Positions 1 through 6,900 of a stretch of DNA of 64,000 bases are shown piece by piece (positions within the stretch are counted from its first letter, which is position 1; each line of letters opens with the position of its first letter). The position numbers were made by a program, and so were the translations under genes. Source of the DNA: JANXMY01 sp964251675 (GTDB lineage Bacteria > Armatimonadota > Armatimonadia > Armatimonadales > Capsulimonadaceae); contig CAXUKS010000006.1 of NCBI GenBank assembly GCA_964251675.1, positions 88,410-152,409 on the forward strand. The letters run 5' to 3'. The notes under the pieces are model-generated. The model was given only the letters and a program-made list of their open reading frames with translations. It did no database searches and was not told where the DNA came from.

Positions 1-901
1 CTTCGCGGACGGCGCTCTGGCGGTCGGGGGGGCAGTAGAGAAGCAGAAAGCCGCCGCCGCCGGCCCCGGCGATTTTGCCGCCTGTGGCTCCCGCATCCAG
101 CGCCTGCTCATACAGGGCGTCAATATCCGGGCTGGTGATACGGCCCGCCATCTGCTTTTTCCACTCCCAGCCAAGCTGCATCAGGCGTCCGACTTTGTTG
201 TTGTTGCCTTCGCACAGCGCGGTTTCCACCTCGCCGACCTGTCCTTTGATTTTATCCAGCCACGCCCGGCGGCTGTCGATGTTGGCGGTCTGCTCGCTGA
301 GAATTGTGTCTGCCGACCGCGTGATGCCGGTGTAAAACAGCATCAGAGCCTCGCCGAAGCGGCGGCGCTTTTCCTCAGACAGCTCCACCGCCGTGGTCAC
401 TACCGATCCGTCGGAACAGAATTCAAAGCGGCGCAGGCCGCCGTAGGCGGCGATATACTGGTCCTGCTTGCCGATAGGCTTGCCGAGAATGTCAATCTCA
501 ATCGCGCACGCCCGCGCGGCCAGCGTTTCCGCCGTCACCAGAATGCCCCGGTAGGCATACATCGCGTGCAGCAGGCCCACGGTGACAGTGCTGGACGAAC
601 CGAGGCCGCTGCCCTCACTGGGAATGTCGGCCATCGTCGCGATCTCCACGCCGCTTTCTATTCCTGTCAGGGTCATGCACTCGCGGACCAGCTCATGCTC
701 GATTTGATCGACACGGTCCACCATCTCGGTGCGCGTGTAGCCGACCCGGATTTTGCCGTCGAACCGCTCTTTGATCACGACATAGATATACTTGTCAATG
801 GCCGACGAGATGACCGCACCGCCGTCCTGCGCGTAGTAGCCCTTCATGTCCGTGCCGCCGCCTGCGAACGAGATCCGCAGAGGCGTTTGTGTAATTATCA
901 T
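1..901 (-). CDS. hddA: GHMP-family sugar kinase, HddA-like (partial)
   Basis: Likely phosphorylates D-glycero-D-manno-heptose 7-phosphate at C1, a step towards GDP-heptose for surface glycans; this activity is inferred from family and neighbour. I read about 300 residues starting MIITQTPLRISFAGGGTD at the ATG at 901-899. The GHMP motifs are visible: RISFAGGGTD at the N-terminus, the ATP loop GSGLGSSST near residue 103, and GGKIAGAGGGGF near the end. The gene runs off the left edge, so only about the last 30 residues of a typical 330-residue protein should be missing. Its ATG overlaps the stop of the upstream nucleotidyltransferase gene (ATGA at 901-898), so the two are probably translationally coupled. 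Other GHMP sugar kinases (fucokinase or galactokinase-like) cannot be excluded. Confidence 0.82.
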   Translation of the reverse strand, partial: MIITQTPLRISFAGGGTDMKGYYAQDGGAVISSAIDKYIYVVIKERFDGKIRVGYTRTEMVDRVDQIEHELVRECMTLTGIESGVEIATMADIPSEGSGLGSSSTVTVGLLHAMYAYRGILVTAETLAARACAIEIDILGKPIGKQDQYIAAYGGLRRFEFCSDGSVVTTAVELSEEKRRRFGEALMLFYTGITRSADTILSEQTANIDSRRAWLDKIKGQVGEVETALCEGNNNKVGRLMQLGWEWKKQMAGRITSPDIDALYEQALDAGATGGKIAGAGGGGFLLLYCPPDRQSAVRE

Positions 902-1848
902 AAAATAGCTTCCTCGGCAGGGAAGGTAATACGCAGGGCGAGACCGGGGGCCAGAATAGTATCCCTTATCCTTCCCCCAGGGGCGACCTGCGCTCCATCC
1001 CATAGTATACTTTCGGCAACGATGGCTCTATCACCAATGGTGACGCCCGCACCGACGATGTTTCGCCCGACAAAAGAGACATTATGCCCCACTTGAGCCG
1101 CTGGGTCCACCCACAACTGCGGGTCAGCGAAGGTGACGCCCGCCCGGCCCGCCAGGCAGTCCCAGTTGGCCTGCCGGTAGCTCTGGGGCGTGCCGGTGTC
1201 CTGCAGATAGCCGCCCAGCGGCGTACCGTGGAGGACCTGTCCCTCGTCCAGCAGTCTAGGAAAAATGTCGCGGCCAAAGTCTGACGGCTCATTTTCAGGA
1301 ATGGCGTCCAGCACCGTAGGGTCCAGGACGTAGACGCCCGCGTTGGCCCACCGCGAAAAGATTTGGTCGGGAGGCGGCTTTTCCACGAAGCGCGTGATGC
1401 GGCCTGCATCATCCAGACCGACGATGCCTGCTGCCGTGGGGTTCGGGTGCTCAAATAGCGCCACTGTGCCTGTCCCGCCGTGTGAGCGGTGAAAGTCCCA
1501 CAGACAGCCCAGATCAGCGTGGATCAAGTTGTCGCCGTAGATGACGAAGAACGGCGCATCCCGCAGCAGCGCGGCGGCAGCCTTGACGCCGCCCGCCGTG
1601 CCGCGCAGGGTGTCCTCAAAAAAATAGTGCAGGCGGACGCCTTGAAACTCCGGGCCAAACGTGTCCGGGATACTCTGAGGCCGGTGAAACAAGTTGATGG
1701 CACACTCAGTCATGCCCTGCTCAGAAAGCCACGCCAGCGTCCGCGCCAGCAGGGGCACACCCACAATCGGAACCATAGGCTTTGGCAGAGTCAGAGTCAG
1801 AGGGCGCAGGCGGGTCCCCTCTCCCGCCGCTAAAATCATCGCTTTCAT
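898..1848 (-). CDS. hddC: NDP-sugar pyrophosphorylase, HddC-like
   Basis: A 316-residue nucleotidyltransferase that should join a sugar 1-phosphate to an NTP. The N-terminus MILAAGEGTRLRPLTLTLPK is the classic signature: glycine-rich NTP loop, then a Pro-Lys that binds phosphate. IYGDNLI near residue 105 is the usual metal-binding Asp segment, and the C-terminal ~80 residues look like left-handed beta-helix hexapeptides (VGHNVSFVGRNIVGAGVTIG). Coupling to the HddA-like kinase suggests D-glycero-D-manno-heptose 1-phosphate guanylyltransferase; a mannose-1-phosphate guanylyltransferase or glucose-1-phosphate thymidylyltransferase role is also possible. A TATAAT box ends six bases before the ATG and there is no ribosome-binding site, so the mRNA may be leaderless. 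Confidence 0.86.
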   Translation of the reverse strand: MKAMILAAGEGTRLRPLTLTLPKPMVPIVGVPLLARTLAWLSEQGMTECAINLFHRPQSIPDTFGPEFQGVRLHYFFEDTLRGTAGGVKAAAALLRDAPFFVIYGDNLIHADLGCLWDFHRSHGGTGTVALFEHPNPTAAGIVGLDDAGRITRFVEKPPPDQIFSRWANAGVYVLDPTVLDAIPENEPSDFGRDIFPRLLDEGQVLHGTPLGGYLQDTGTPQSYRQANWDCLAGRAGVTFADPQLWVDPAAQVGHNVSFVGRNIVGAGVTIGDRAIVAESILWDGAQVAPGGRIRDTILAPGLALRITFPAEEAIL

Positions 1849-1854
1849 GGCGCT

Positions 1855-1860
1855 ATTATA
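1855..1860 (-). promoter_or_regulatory. -10 box, hddC-like gene
   Basis: TATAAT on the minus strand, separated by six bases from the ATG at 1848. Transcription starting about seven bases downstream would begin at the start codon itself. No good -35 hexamer is visible at the usual distance. Confidence 0.6.
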
Positions 1861-1892
1861 ACAGGCGTGTCAAATGGGGAGTGGGTGCGTGC

Positions 1893-1898
1893 TACAAT
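1893..1898 (+). promoter_or_regulatory. -10 box, ridA
   Basis: TACAAT ends five bases before the ridA ATG at 1904, and no Shine-Dalgarno sequence lies between. It is divergent from the hddC-like -10 in the same 55-bp gap, so both genes seem to be expressed from leaderless promoters. Confidence 0.55.
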
Positions 1899-1903
1899 AG
1901 GCT

Positions 1904-2293
1904 ATGGAAAAAAAAGCTGTCTTTACCGATGTCGGCCCGCTTCAGGGCGCTCCGTATTCCCCCGCCGTGCGCGTCGGGCCGTTTTTGTATGTCTCCGGCC
2001 AAATCCCGATTGACCCGGCGACCAGCCGCGTGGTGGAAGGAGATTTCGAGACACAGGTGCGTCAGTGCCTGCGAAACCTCGCCGCTCTGCTGAAGCAGGA
2101 AGGGCTGGGGCTGGACAGCGTCATCAAAACAACGGTCTTTCTCAAAGACCTGAACAACTTCGCCGCGCTGAACACAGTCTATGGGCCGTATTTCAGCGGC
2201 GTCAAACCCGCCCGCTCCACGATTGAAGTGGCCCGCCTGCCGATGGACGTAATGGTGGAAATCGAAGCCATCGCCGTCGCGCCGGACGCTTAA
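1904..2293 (+). CDS. ridA: RidA/YjgF family enamine/imine deaminase
   Basis: A 129-residue Rid protein, the normal full length for the family. RidA hydrolyses reactive enamine/imine intermediates such as 2-aminoacrylate made by PLP enzymes. GPFLYVSGQIP near residue 26 and PARSTIEVARLP near residue 103 are the conserved core; the arginine in PARST is the substrate carboxylate-binding residue of active members, and the Glu in VEIEAIA near the C-terminus is also kept. It stands alone, convergent with the KGG gene and separated from it by a strong hairpin. The start codon sits just after a -10 box. Confidence 0.92.
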   Translation: MEKKAVFTDVGPLQGAPYSPAVRVGPFLYVSGQIPIDPATSRVVEGDFETQVRQCLRNLAALLKQEGLGLDSVIKTTVFLKDLNNFAALNTVYGPYFSGVKPARSTIEVARLPMDVMVEIEAIAVAPDA

Positions 2294-2311
2294 ACCCGTG
2301 GTACAAAAAGA

Positions 2312-2337
2312 GGCCCGGAAGAGAAATCTTCCGGGCC
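2312..2337. terminator. bidirectional intrinsic terminator
   Basis: A perfect 10-bp stem (GGCCCGGAAG / CTTCCGGGCC) with a six-base loop lies between the convergent ridA and KGG genes. It is flanked by CAAAAAGA on the left and TTGTCTGTTT on the right, so it can end transcription from either side. Confidence 0.85.
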
Positions 2338-2345
2338 TTGTCTGT

Positions 2346-2717
2346 TTACTCGGTCGGGGTTTTGGCGGGGCGCCCGCGACGGCGCGGAGCCGCCGGAGTC
2401 GTTTCGCCGCCTGCCGCCCCGGCTCGCTGGGCCGCTGCACGCTGGCCGCGCATCTCACCGCCCCGGCGTCCGATCTCGGCATAGAATTCCGTGCCGCGCT
2501 CGCGCTTGACGGTCTCGCCGCCCTTTTTGCCGATGCTCTGGTAGAAAGACGCGCCGTAGCGGTTTTTCACCGTTTCGCCGCCCTTGCGCCCGGCTTCACG
2601 GGCAAGCTCCGGGTTTGCGGCAAAGCCGCCCTCTTTGTCATGGTCATGGGAGCCACGATGGGCTTCCGCAATTTTGCGTGCTCCCTCGGAGCCAGCCACG
2701 GGTCCTGGTTTCGCCAT
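2346..2717 (-). CDS. KGG-motif stress protein with AT-hook-like tail
   Basis: A 123-residue hydrophilic protein of the KGG/GsiB-Em type, related to small stress- and desiccation-induced proteins. The repeated unit appears three times as EAGRKGGETVKNRYG, SIGKKGGETVKRERG and EIGRRGGEMRG, roughly residues 45-90, preceded by the EGGFAANPELAREAG segment typical of the family. The C-terminus is basic with RRRGRPAK, an AT-hook core, which may indicate DNA binding (inference). I chose the ATG at 2717 because GAGGT lies seven bases upstream; an in-frame ATG at 2759 would add 14 residues. Downstream of two other stress-type envelope genes on the same strand. Confidence 0.8.
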   Translation of the reverse strand: MAKPGPVAGSEGARKIAEAHRGSHDHDKEGGFAANPELAREAGRKGGETVKNRYGASFYQSIGKKGGETVKRERGTEFYAEIGRRGGEMRGQRAAAQRAGAAGGETTPAAPRRRGRPAKTPTE

Positions 2718-2768
2718 GGGTCTTACCTCTTCTATGGTTCTGTTTTCAGGAAGGTTCAATTTGGGTTA

Positions 2769-3374
2769 TTAGCTTACGGACGGCTTGGGGTCGTCCGTAT
2801 TCACGGAGGCTTCCAGCTCCGCTTTCTTTTCACGCGCAGCTTGCTTGCCGGCGTTGACAGCATCAGCGACGCTGGCTTTCTGGTCTTCGACCAGCGCCTT
2901 GCCCCTGTCCACAAGGCTCTGAGCACCGTCTTTAGCGGTGTCGGCGCTATCGGAGGCTTTTGCACTCAGGTCGTTGGCCGTAGATTTGGCGGTCTCAGCA
3001 GCCTCGGCAGCTTTAGCTTTGACAGTCTCGGTGGCCTCTTCGACTTTGGTTTTCACTGTATCAGTGGCCTCATCGACTTTAGCCTTGACTGTATCAGTGA
3101 CTTCATCCACTTTGGCTTTGGCGCTTGCCACGGTGTCGCTGGCCTGATCGGAGATTTCCATGGCCTTCAGCTTGGCTGTATCACTCAGGTCAGTGGCTTT
3201 GGTCTTTGCCAGATCAGAGTAATCATCTGCTTTCTGCTTGATCAGGTCCCGTGTCTCATCGCCCTTCTGGGGGGCGTAGAGCAGAGCCAGCAGTGCGCCC
3301 AGGGCACCGCCTAAAAGCAGTCCGGCGATAAATCCGCCCCCGCCCGATTTCTCTGTGTTGTCGTTGTCAGCCAT
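2769..3374 (-). CDS. YtxH-domain protein with LEA-like repeats
   Basis: A 201-residue protein with a glycine-rich N-terminal membrane segment (GGGGFIAGLLLGGALGALLALLY at about 11-33, then APQKGDETR), which is the YtxH signature. The rest is alanine- and lysine-rich with 11-residue periodicity: TDTVKAKVDEA, TDTVKTKVEEA and TETVKAKAAEA follow one another around residues 90-125. This resembles LEA group 3/4 amphipathic helices that protect membranes or proteins during desiccation. GGAGA lies ten bases before the ATG. The gene follows a DUF948 gene; YtxH and DUF948 genes are commonly adjacent in other bacteria, and both are stress-linked. Confidence 0.72.
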   Translation of the reverse strand: MADNDNTEKSGGGGFIAGLLLGGALGALLALLYAPQKGDETRDLIKQKADDYSDLAKTKATDLSDTAKLKAMEISDQASDTVASAKAKVDEVTDTVKAKVDEATDTVKTKVEEATETVKAKAAEAAETAKSTANDLSAKASDSADTAKDGAQSLVDRGKALVEDQKASVADAVNAGKQAAREKKAELEASVNTDDPKPSVS

Positions 3375-3425
3375 TGGTGTCTTGTCTCCTTCGGAAAGTT
3401 ACTTGCTTCAGTTGTCTTCTGACTT

Positions 3426-3860
3426 TTAGATGTCTTCGTAGCGGCGGGCATTTCCCGCTGTCTTTGTCTGCGCTTTTGCCCGCGCCGCCGAAGAGTGCGT
3501 GTACACGGAAAACCCTTTGGAAATCCCCGTAATCAGGCTGCTCAGGCTAATCAGCGGCCCGGTCACAGACTTCTGCACAACGTCCGCTGTGCGCTCGGTT
3601 TTCACGGAAAGGCTGTCGGTCAGCACCTCGCCTTTGGTCAGAATTTGATCGGCCTTTTCGCCGACATTAGTGGTCACGCGCTGCACGGTTTCAATGGTAT
3701 CCGTGGCCTTGCCAATCACCGGGTCCAGCTTGTCGGCCAGCGTATCCAGAAGTTTGACCAGCTTGCTCAGGGCAAACGCCGTGACGCCAAAAAGAACAAC
3801 AGTAATCAAAGCGAACAGCCCCACAAAAATGAACAGGGCGGTCGTCGCAGCAGTGGTCAT
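3426..3860 (-). CDS. DUF948-like membrane-anchored protein
   Basis: A 144-residue protein with one N-terminal membrane helix (ALFIFVGLFALITVVLFGVTAF, about residues 8-29) followed by a long amphipathic region rich in Thr, Val and Lys (KLVKLLDTLADKLDPVIGKA, then repeated VQRVTTNVGEKADQILTKG segments). Architecture and composition match DUF948/YtxG proteins, which occur with YtxH in general-stress operons of Bacillus. A basic C-terminal tail (ARAKAQTKTAGNARRYEDI) ends the protein. It is the first gene of the YtxH/KGG group. The family call rests on pattern and context; function is not known. Confidence 0.62.
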   Translation of the reverse strand: MTTAATTALFIFVGLFALITVVLFGVTAFALSKLVKLLDTLADKLDPVIGKATDTIETVQRVTTNVGEKADQILTKGEVLTDSLSVKTERTADVVQKSVTGPLISLSSLITGISKGFSVYTHSSAARAKAQTKTAGNARRYEDI

Positions 3861-3891
3861 AAAGAAGCTCCGTCAAATTAGTATGCTAACG

Positions 3892-4644
3892 CTATACCCG
3901 CCTGCTCGCTCCGGCCAAACCGCTTATTTTCCGAAGCGTGGGCGCAAGCCGGGCGACTGCCCGTGCCCGGTGACTACGGATGTTCTTTTCGGCCTCGGTC
4001 AGCTCCGCCATTGTTTGGTTCAGCTCGGGGAACAAAAACAGGGGATCATAGCCGAAGCCGCCGCCGCCGCGCCCCTCCCGCAAAATCACCCCGGCGCACT
4101 CTCCGTGCGCCGTCCAGGTCGTGCCATTGGGCAGGGCCAGTGCTGCGGCGCAGACAAACCGCGCCGTCCGCGCCTCGCCCAGAACCTCAGCCATCGCTTC
4201 CAGCAGCTTGGCATTGCGGGCAGCGTCCGTCGCCTCTGGCCCGGCCCAGCGGGCGGAATAAATTCCCGGTGCGCCGCCGAGTGCGTCCACGCACAGCCCT
4301 GAATCGTCAGCCAGCGAGGGCAGGTTCGTGGCTGCCGCCAGCGCAACGGCTTTGAGACGCGCATTTTCCGCAAAGGTTTGGCCTGTCTCCTCGACCGCCG
4401 GCAGTGGGTCCGGCCAGTCACGCGGCGTTTGCAGCGTCAGCCCCGCTTCCGGCAGGTGCTGTGCCAGCAAAGCGCGGAACTCCGACACTTTGCCCGCGTT
4501 GCCGGTAGCGAGGAATAGAGATAGGCCACCCCCACCCCCAATTCTGGGGGAGCCAGAAAAGGAACTGGAAGGGTTTGATCCCAGCTCTTCGGTTCCCCCA
4601 TTATTGGGGGCCAGGGGGTCTTTTCCGGTTTCCATCTCACTCAT
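3892..4644 (-). CDS. rdgB: RdgB/HAM1 non-canonical purine NTP pyrophosphatase
   Basis: Hydrolyses ITP, dITP and XTP to monophosphates, cleansing the nucleotide pool. The core begins at about residue 43 (LFLATGNAGKVSEF) and carries the family landmarks SLADDSGLCVDALGG (catalytic Asp), RFVCAAALALPNG, GGGGFGYDPLF and the C-terminal SHRARA. The 250-residue protein is about 40 residues longer than usual at the N-terminus: residues 9-41 are encoded by a palindromic repeat (4524-4620) kept in frame. No ATG, GTG or TTG codon lies in frame between the repeat and the core, so the extension must be translated if the enzyme is made. The ATG overlaps the rph stop (TGATG), and rph-rdgB is a common bacterial pair. 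Confidence 0.9.
   Translation of the reverse strand: MSEMETGKDPLAPNNGGTEELGSNPSSSFSGSPRIGGGGGLSLFLATGNAGKVSEFRALLAQHLPEAGLTLQTPRDWPDPLPAVEETGQTFAENARLKAVALAAATNLPSLADDSGLCVDALGGAPGIYSARWAGPEATDAARNAKLLEAMAEVLGEARTARFVCAAALALPNGTTWTAHGECAGVILREGRGGGGFGYDPLFLFPELNQTMAELTEAEKNIRSHRARAVARLAPTLRKISGLAGASRRV
4524..4620. repeat. palindromic GC-rich element inside rdgB
   Basis: A 97-bp segment whose ends are inverted copies of each other: the left arm has ACCCCCACCCCCAATTCTGG and the right arm ATTATTGGGGGCCAGGGGGT, each with an internal CCCCC...GGGGG hairpin, around a ~37-bp centre. The layout (C-run, short loop, G-run at both ends) matches the intergenic elements at 5439-5562 and 12441-12609. It lies entirely within the rdgB reading frame. 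Confidence 0.68.
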
Positions 4645-5366
4645 CACACAATCCCTGCCAGCACTTCGCGCTGTTTGGCAAGCATCTGCCGGGTCCCCAC
4701 CCCCGCCAAATCAAGCAGGCGGTTCAGGCGGTCGCGGTCAAACGGCGTGCCTTCCGCTGTGCCCTGCACCTCCACAAAGCGGCCCGTGTCCGTCATCACG
4801 ACGTTCATGTCCACCGACGCCTGCGAGTCTTCCTCATAGGCCAGATCCAGCCGCTCTTCGCCCAGAACAACGCCGACCGACACGGCGGCAACCCATTCCG
4901 TCAGCGGCAGCGTTTTAATCTGCCCCTTGCCGCGCATCCAGTCCAATGCTTCCACAAGCGCCACAAACGCACCGGAAATGGCCGCTGTGCGCGTACCGCC
5001 GTCGGCCTGAAGGACGTCGCAGTCCAGCGTAATCGTGCGCTCGCCCAGCGCCGCCATCTCCACCACCGAACGCAGAGAGCGGCCAATCAGCCGCTGGATT
5101 TCCACGGTGCGCCCCCCGGCGGGCTTGCCGACATCGCGGCCCGACCGGGTGTGGGTCGCACGCGGGAGCATGGCATATTCAGCGGTCAGCCAGCCCTGAC
5201 CTTTGCCTTTCAGGAACGGCGGCACGCGGTCTTCCACACTGGCCGTGCAGAGAACGCGGGTTTGACCGACTTCGACCAGGCAGGAGCCTTCGGCATAGCG
5301 GGCATACGAGCGGGTGAGTGTAATGGGCCGGTACTGATCCAGAGCGCGGCCATCTTCGCGTGGCAT
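4644..5366 (-). CDS. rph: ribonuclease PH
   Basis: Phosphorolytic 3'-5' exoribonuclease that trims tRNA 3' ends. The 240-residue protein has the normal length and the full set of landmarks: N-terminal PREDGRALDQYRPI, then GSCLVEVGQTRVLC, EYAMLPRATHTR, GRTVEIQRLIGRSLR, TLDCDVLQADGGTRTAAI, and the C-terminal DLNVVMT-like DMNVVMTDTGRFVEVQGTAEG. An in-frame upstream ATG would add 42 residues that come from the neighbouring palindromic repeat and match nothing in the family, so I take the ATG at 5366. It is translationally coupled to rdgB. Confidence 0.95.
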   Translation of the reverse strand: MPREDGRALDQYRPITLTRSYARYAEGSCLVEVGQTRVLCTASVEDRVPPFLKGKGQGWLTAEYAMLPRATHTRSGRDVGKPAGGRTVEIQRLIGRSLRSVVEMAALGERTITLDCDVLQADGGTRTAAISGAFVALVEALDWMRGKGQIKTLPLTEWVAAVSVGVVLGEERLDLAYEEDSQASVDMNVVMTDTGRFVEVQGTAEGTPFDRDRLNRLLDLAGVGTRQMLAKQREVLAGIV

Positions 5367-5438
5367 AGGGAAACCTCGGTGTTTGAATTTGAGCGTGAGA
5401 ATTTGAGTGTGCGAATGGAGGGAGTATACCCGAACCAG

Positions 5439-5562
5439 GGACCTCTCCCCCGCCCTCTCCTTCAGAGAGGGAGCCAGAACAGGAGCAGACACGTTTTCCC
5501 GATTGCGCCCTCTTTTCCTAACTTTCTTACTCCCCTCTGAAGGAAGGGCTGAGGGAGGTTCC
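5439..5562. repeat. palindromic repeat element (CCTCTCCCC type)
   Basis: About 124 bp between rph and murI with inverted ends: GACCTCTCCCCCGCCCTCTC on the left and GAAGGAAGGGCTGAGGGAGG on the right, joined by a unique centre. The left arm is nearly the same as the element at 62532-62581. The right end reaches the murI stop codon, so it may also terminate murI transcription. Confidence 0.65.
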
Positions 5563-6374
5563 TACAGCCGCAGGCGCTCCACCGGCGGCAGCGGCTCACC
5601 GAGGAGGGCGGAGGCATAACGGCGGAAGGCTTCGGGGTCGCCGGTGGCGGCGAAGCGGGGCGGAGCAGCGGGGGCGTCTGGCAGGAGCGGCAGGAATGGG
5701 AGAGCGCAGCGGACGGCCTCCTCGGAGGGGTCCACAAAGACAGGCCGAAACTCAGGGTCGGCCAGCGCGGCAATGGCGCGGTGCAGGGCGGGCAGCAAAA
5801 ACGGAAAGTGGGTGCAGCCCAGAATGATTGTCTGAGCACGGGCCGCGTGCAGCGGAGCCAGATAGTCGCGGGCGGCGTCTTCGGCCTCGGCGGTTTCAGC
5901 ATGGCCCGATTCAACAAGCGGCACAAAGCGCGGGCATCCCACTTCGGTGACGACCCGCACTGGGTCCAGGGCGTGAACAGCGGCGGTGAACGCGAGGCTT
6001 TGCGCGGTTGCATTGGTGGAGAGGACACCGATGGGGCCGCCGCCGCGCTCTACGGCGGCCTGTGCGCCCGGCGCGATGGTCCCCACAATCGGCAGGCCGG
6101 GATAGGCCGAACAGGCGGATTCGAGTCCCGCCACGGTGGACGTACCGCTGGCGATGAGGATCATTTTTGCGCCAGACTGCACCAGATGCGCCGTCAGGCG
6201 CAGGGCCAGATCGCGCACCACCGCCAGCGGCTTGTCGCCATAGGGAACATTGGCGGTGTCAGCCAGATACAGCACGGACGCGCCGGGAGCCAGCCGCTGC
6301 ACTTCGCGCAACACGCTCAGGCCGCCCAGCCCGGAATCAAAGATGCCGATGTCGGGAGAAGTTTCGGACATCAT
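5562..6374 (-). CDS. murI: glutamate racemase family protein lacking the first catalytic Cys
   Basis: A 270-residue Asp/Glu racemase homologue next to wall genes, so the expected role is D-glutamate supply for peptidoglycan. Family landmarks are clear: IGIFDSGLGGLSVLREV at about 9-25, YLADTANVPYG at about 36-46, VGTIAPG, and TIILGCTHFPFLLPA with the second catalytic Cys at about 185. The first catalytic Cys, normally in an ACNT(A/S) motif, is replaced: the sequence reads LIASGTSTVAGLE (about 73-85), so Cys-Asn becomes Ser-Gly. Two-base racemization in this family uses both cysteines, so activity may be altered or lost. ATGA overlap with the upstream GerMN gene. Confidence 0.85.
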   Translation of the reverse strand: MMSETSPDIGIFDSGLGGLSVLREVQRLAPGASVLYLADTANVPYGDKPLAVVRDLALRLTAHLVQSGAKMILIASGTSTVAGLESACSAYPGLPIVGTIAPGAQAAVERGGGPIGVLSTNATAQSLAFTAAVHALDPVRVVTEVGCPRFVPLVESGHAETAEAEDAARDYLAPLHAARAQTIILGCTHFPFLLPALHRAIAALADPEFRPVFVDPSEEAVRCALPFLPLLPDAPAAPPRFAATGDPEAFRRYASALLGEPLPPVERLRL

Positions 6375-6898
6375 GGCGCGGTCTTCGCCTCGGCGGCGCG
6401 GGTCACGGGGATGGGTCCATCGGTGGTGAATTCGCCGAACGTCGTCACCGGCGTGCCTTTGACTTGAATTTGGTAGCTGTTGATTTCGGGAAACTGGCCG
6501 AGCGTGCGCCCGAGCGCGGTCAGGGCATCGGTCTGGTGCCCCTCGCCGCCGGTTTCATCCACCGGGCTTTCCGAGAAATCCAGCGTCGCCACACCGTTGT
6601 CAAAAGACAGGCCGCGCAGGGCCACGCCTTTGGGCAGGGGGCTTCCCGGCGCGGTCAGGAGCGCATCCACAGCGGCGCGAACCGGCGTTTGCGGCGTCGC
6701 CAGCGTGACCGTGCGCGGCATGAGGGCATCTTCGCTGCCCTTTGCTTTGGGGTTGACCACGTAGACGGTCGCTTTTTCACGCGGCGCGGGCGGTATGCTG
6801 ACCGAAGGCGCCGGGCTGGAGGACGGGCGATGGCAGCCAGACAGGATCAGGGACAAACAGGCTACCGCGATGGCGGCAGGCACGAAAAATGCTCTCAC
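6371..6898 (-). CDS. GerMN-domain lipoprotein
   Basis: A 175-residue exported lipoprotein. The signal peptide MRAFFVPAAIAVACLSLILSGC ends in a lipobox (LSGC, Cys at 22). After a Pro/Ser linker, residues about 42-150 form a single GerMN domain: KATVYVVNPKAKGSEDALMP, LPKGVALRGLSFDNGVATLDFS and ALTALGRTLGQFPEINSYQIQ are its typical blocks. GerMN domains occur in spore GerM and in many non-sporulating wall-associated lipoproteins. The gene lies between the amidase and murI, with three bases and a four-base overlap respectively, so the three form a cell-wall operon transcribed leftwards. Confidence 0.86.
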   Translation of the reverse strand: MRAFFVPAAIAVACLSLILSGCHRPSSSPAPSVSIPPAPREKATVYVVNPKAKGSEDALMPRTVTLATPQTPVRAAVDALLTAPGSPLPKGVALRGLSFDNGVATLDFSESPVDETGGEGHQTDALTALGRTLGQFPEINSYQIQVKGTPVTTFGEFTTDGPIPVTRAAEAKTAP

Positions 6899-6900
6899 GC

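Noticed and set aside
2840..3200. CRISPR-like or tandem DNA repeat in the YtxH gene
   Set aside because: The periodicity is a protein-level 11-residue repeat with variable codons and no spacers; it is LEA-like coding sequence. No CRISPR array is present anywhere in the window.
2298..3314. 338-codon open frame on the plus strand
   Set aside because: Antisense to the KGG and YtxH genes; it crosses the terminator, and the two genes it covers have clear families and ribosome-binding sites.
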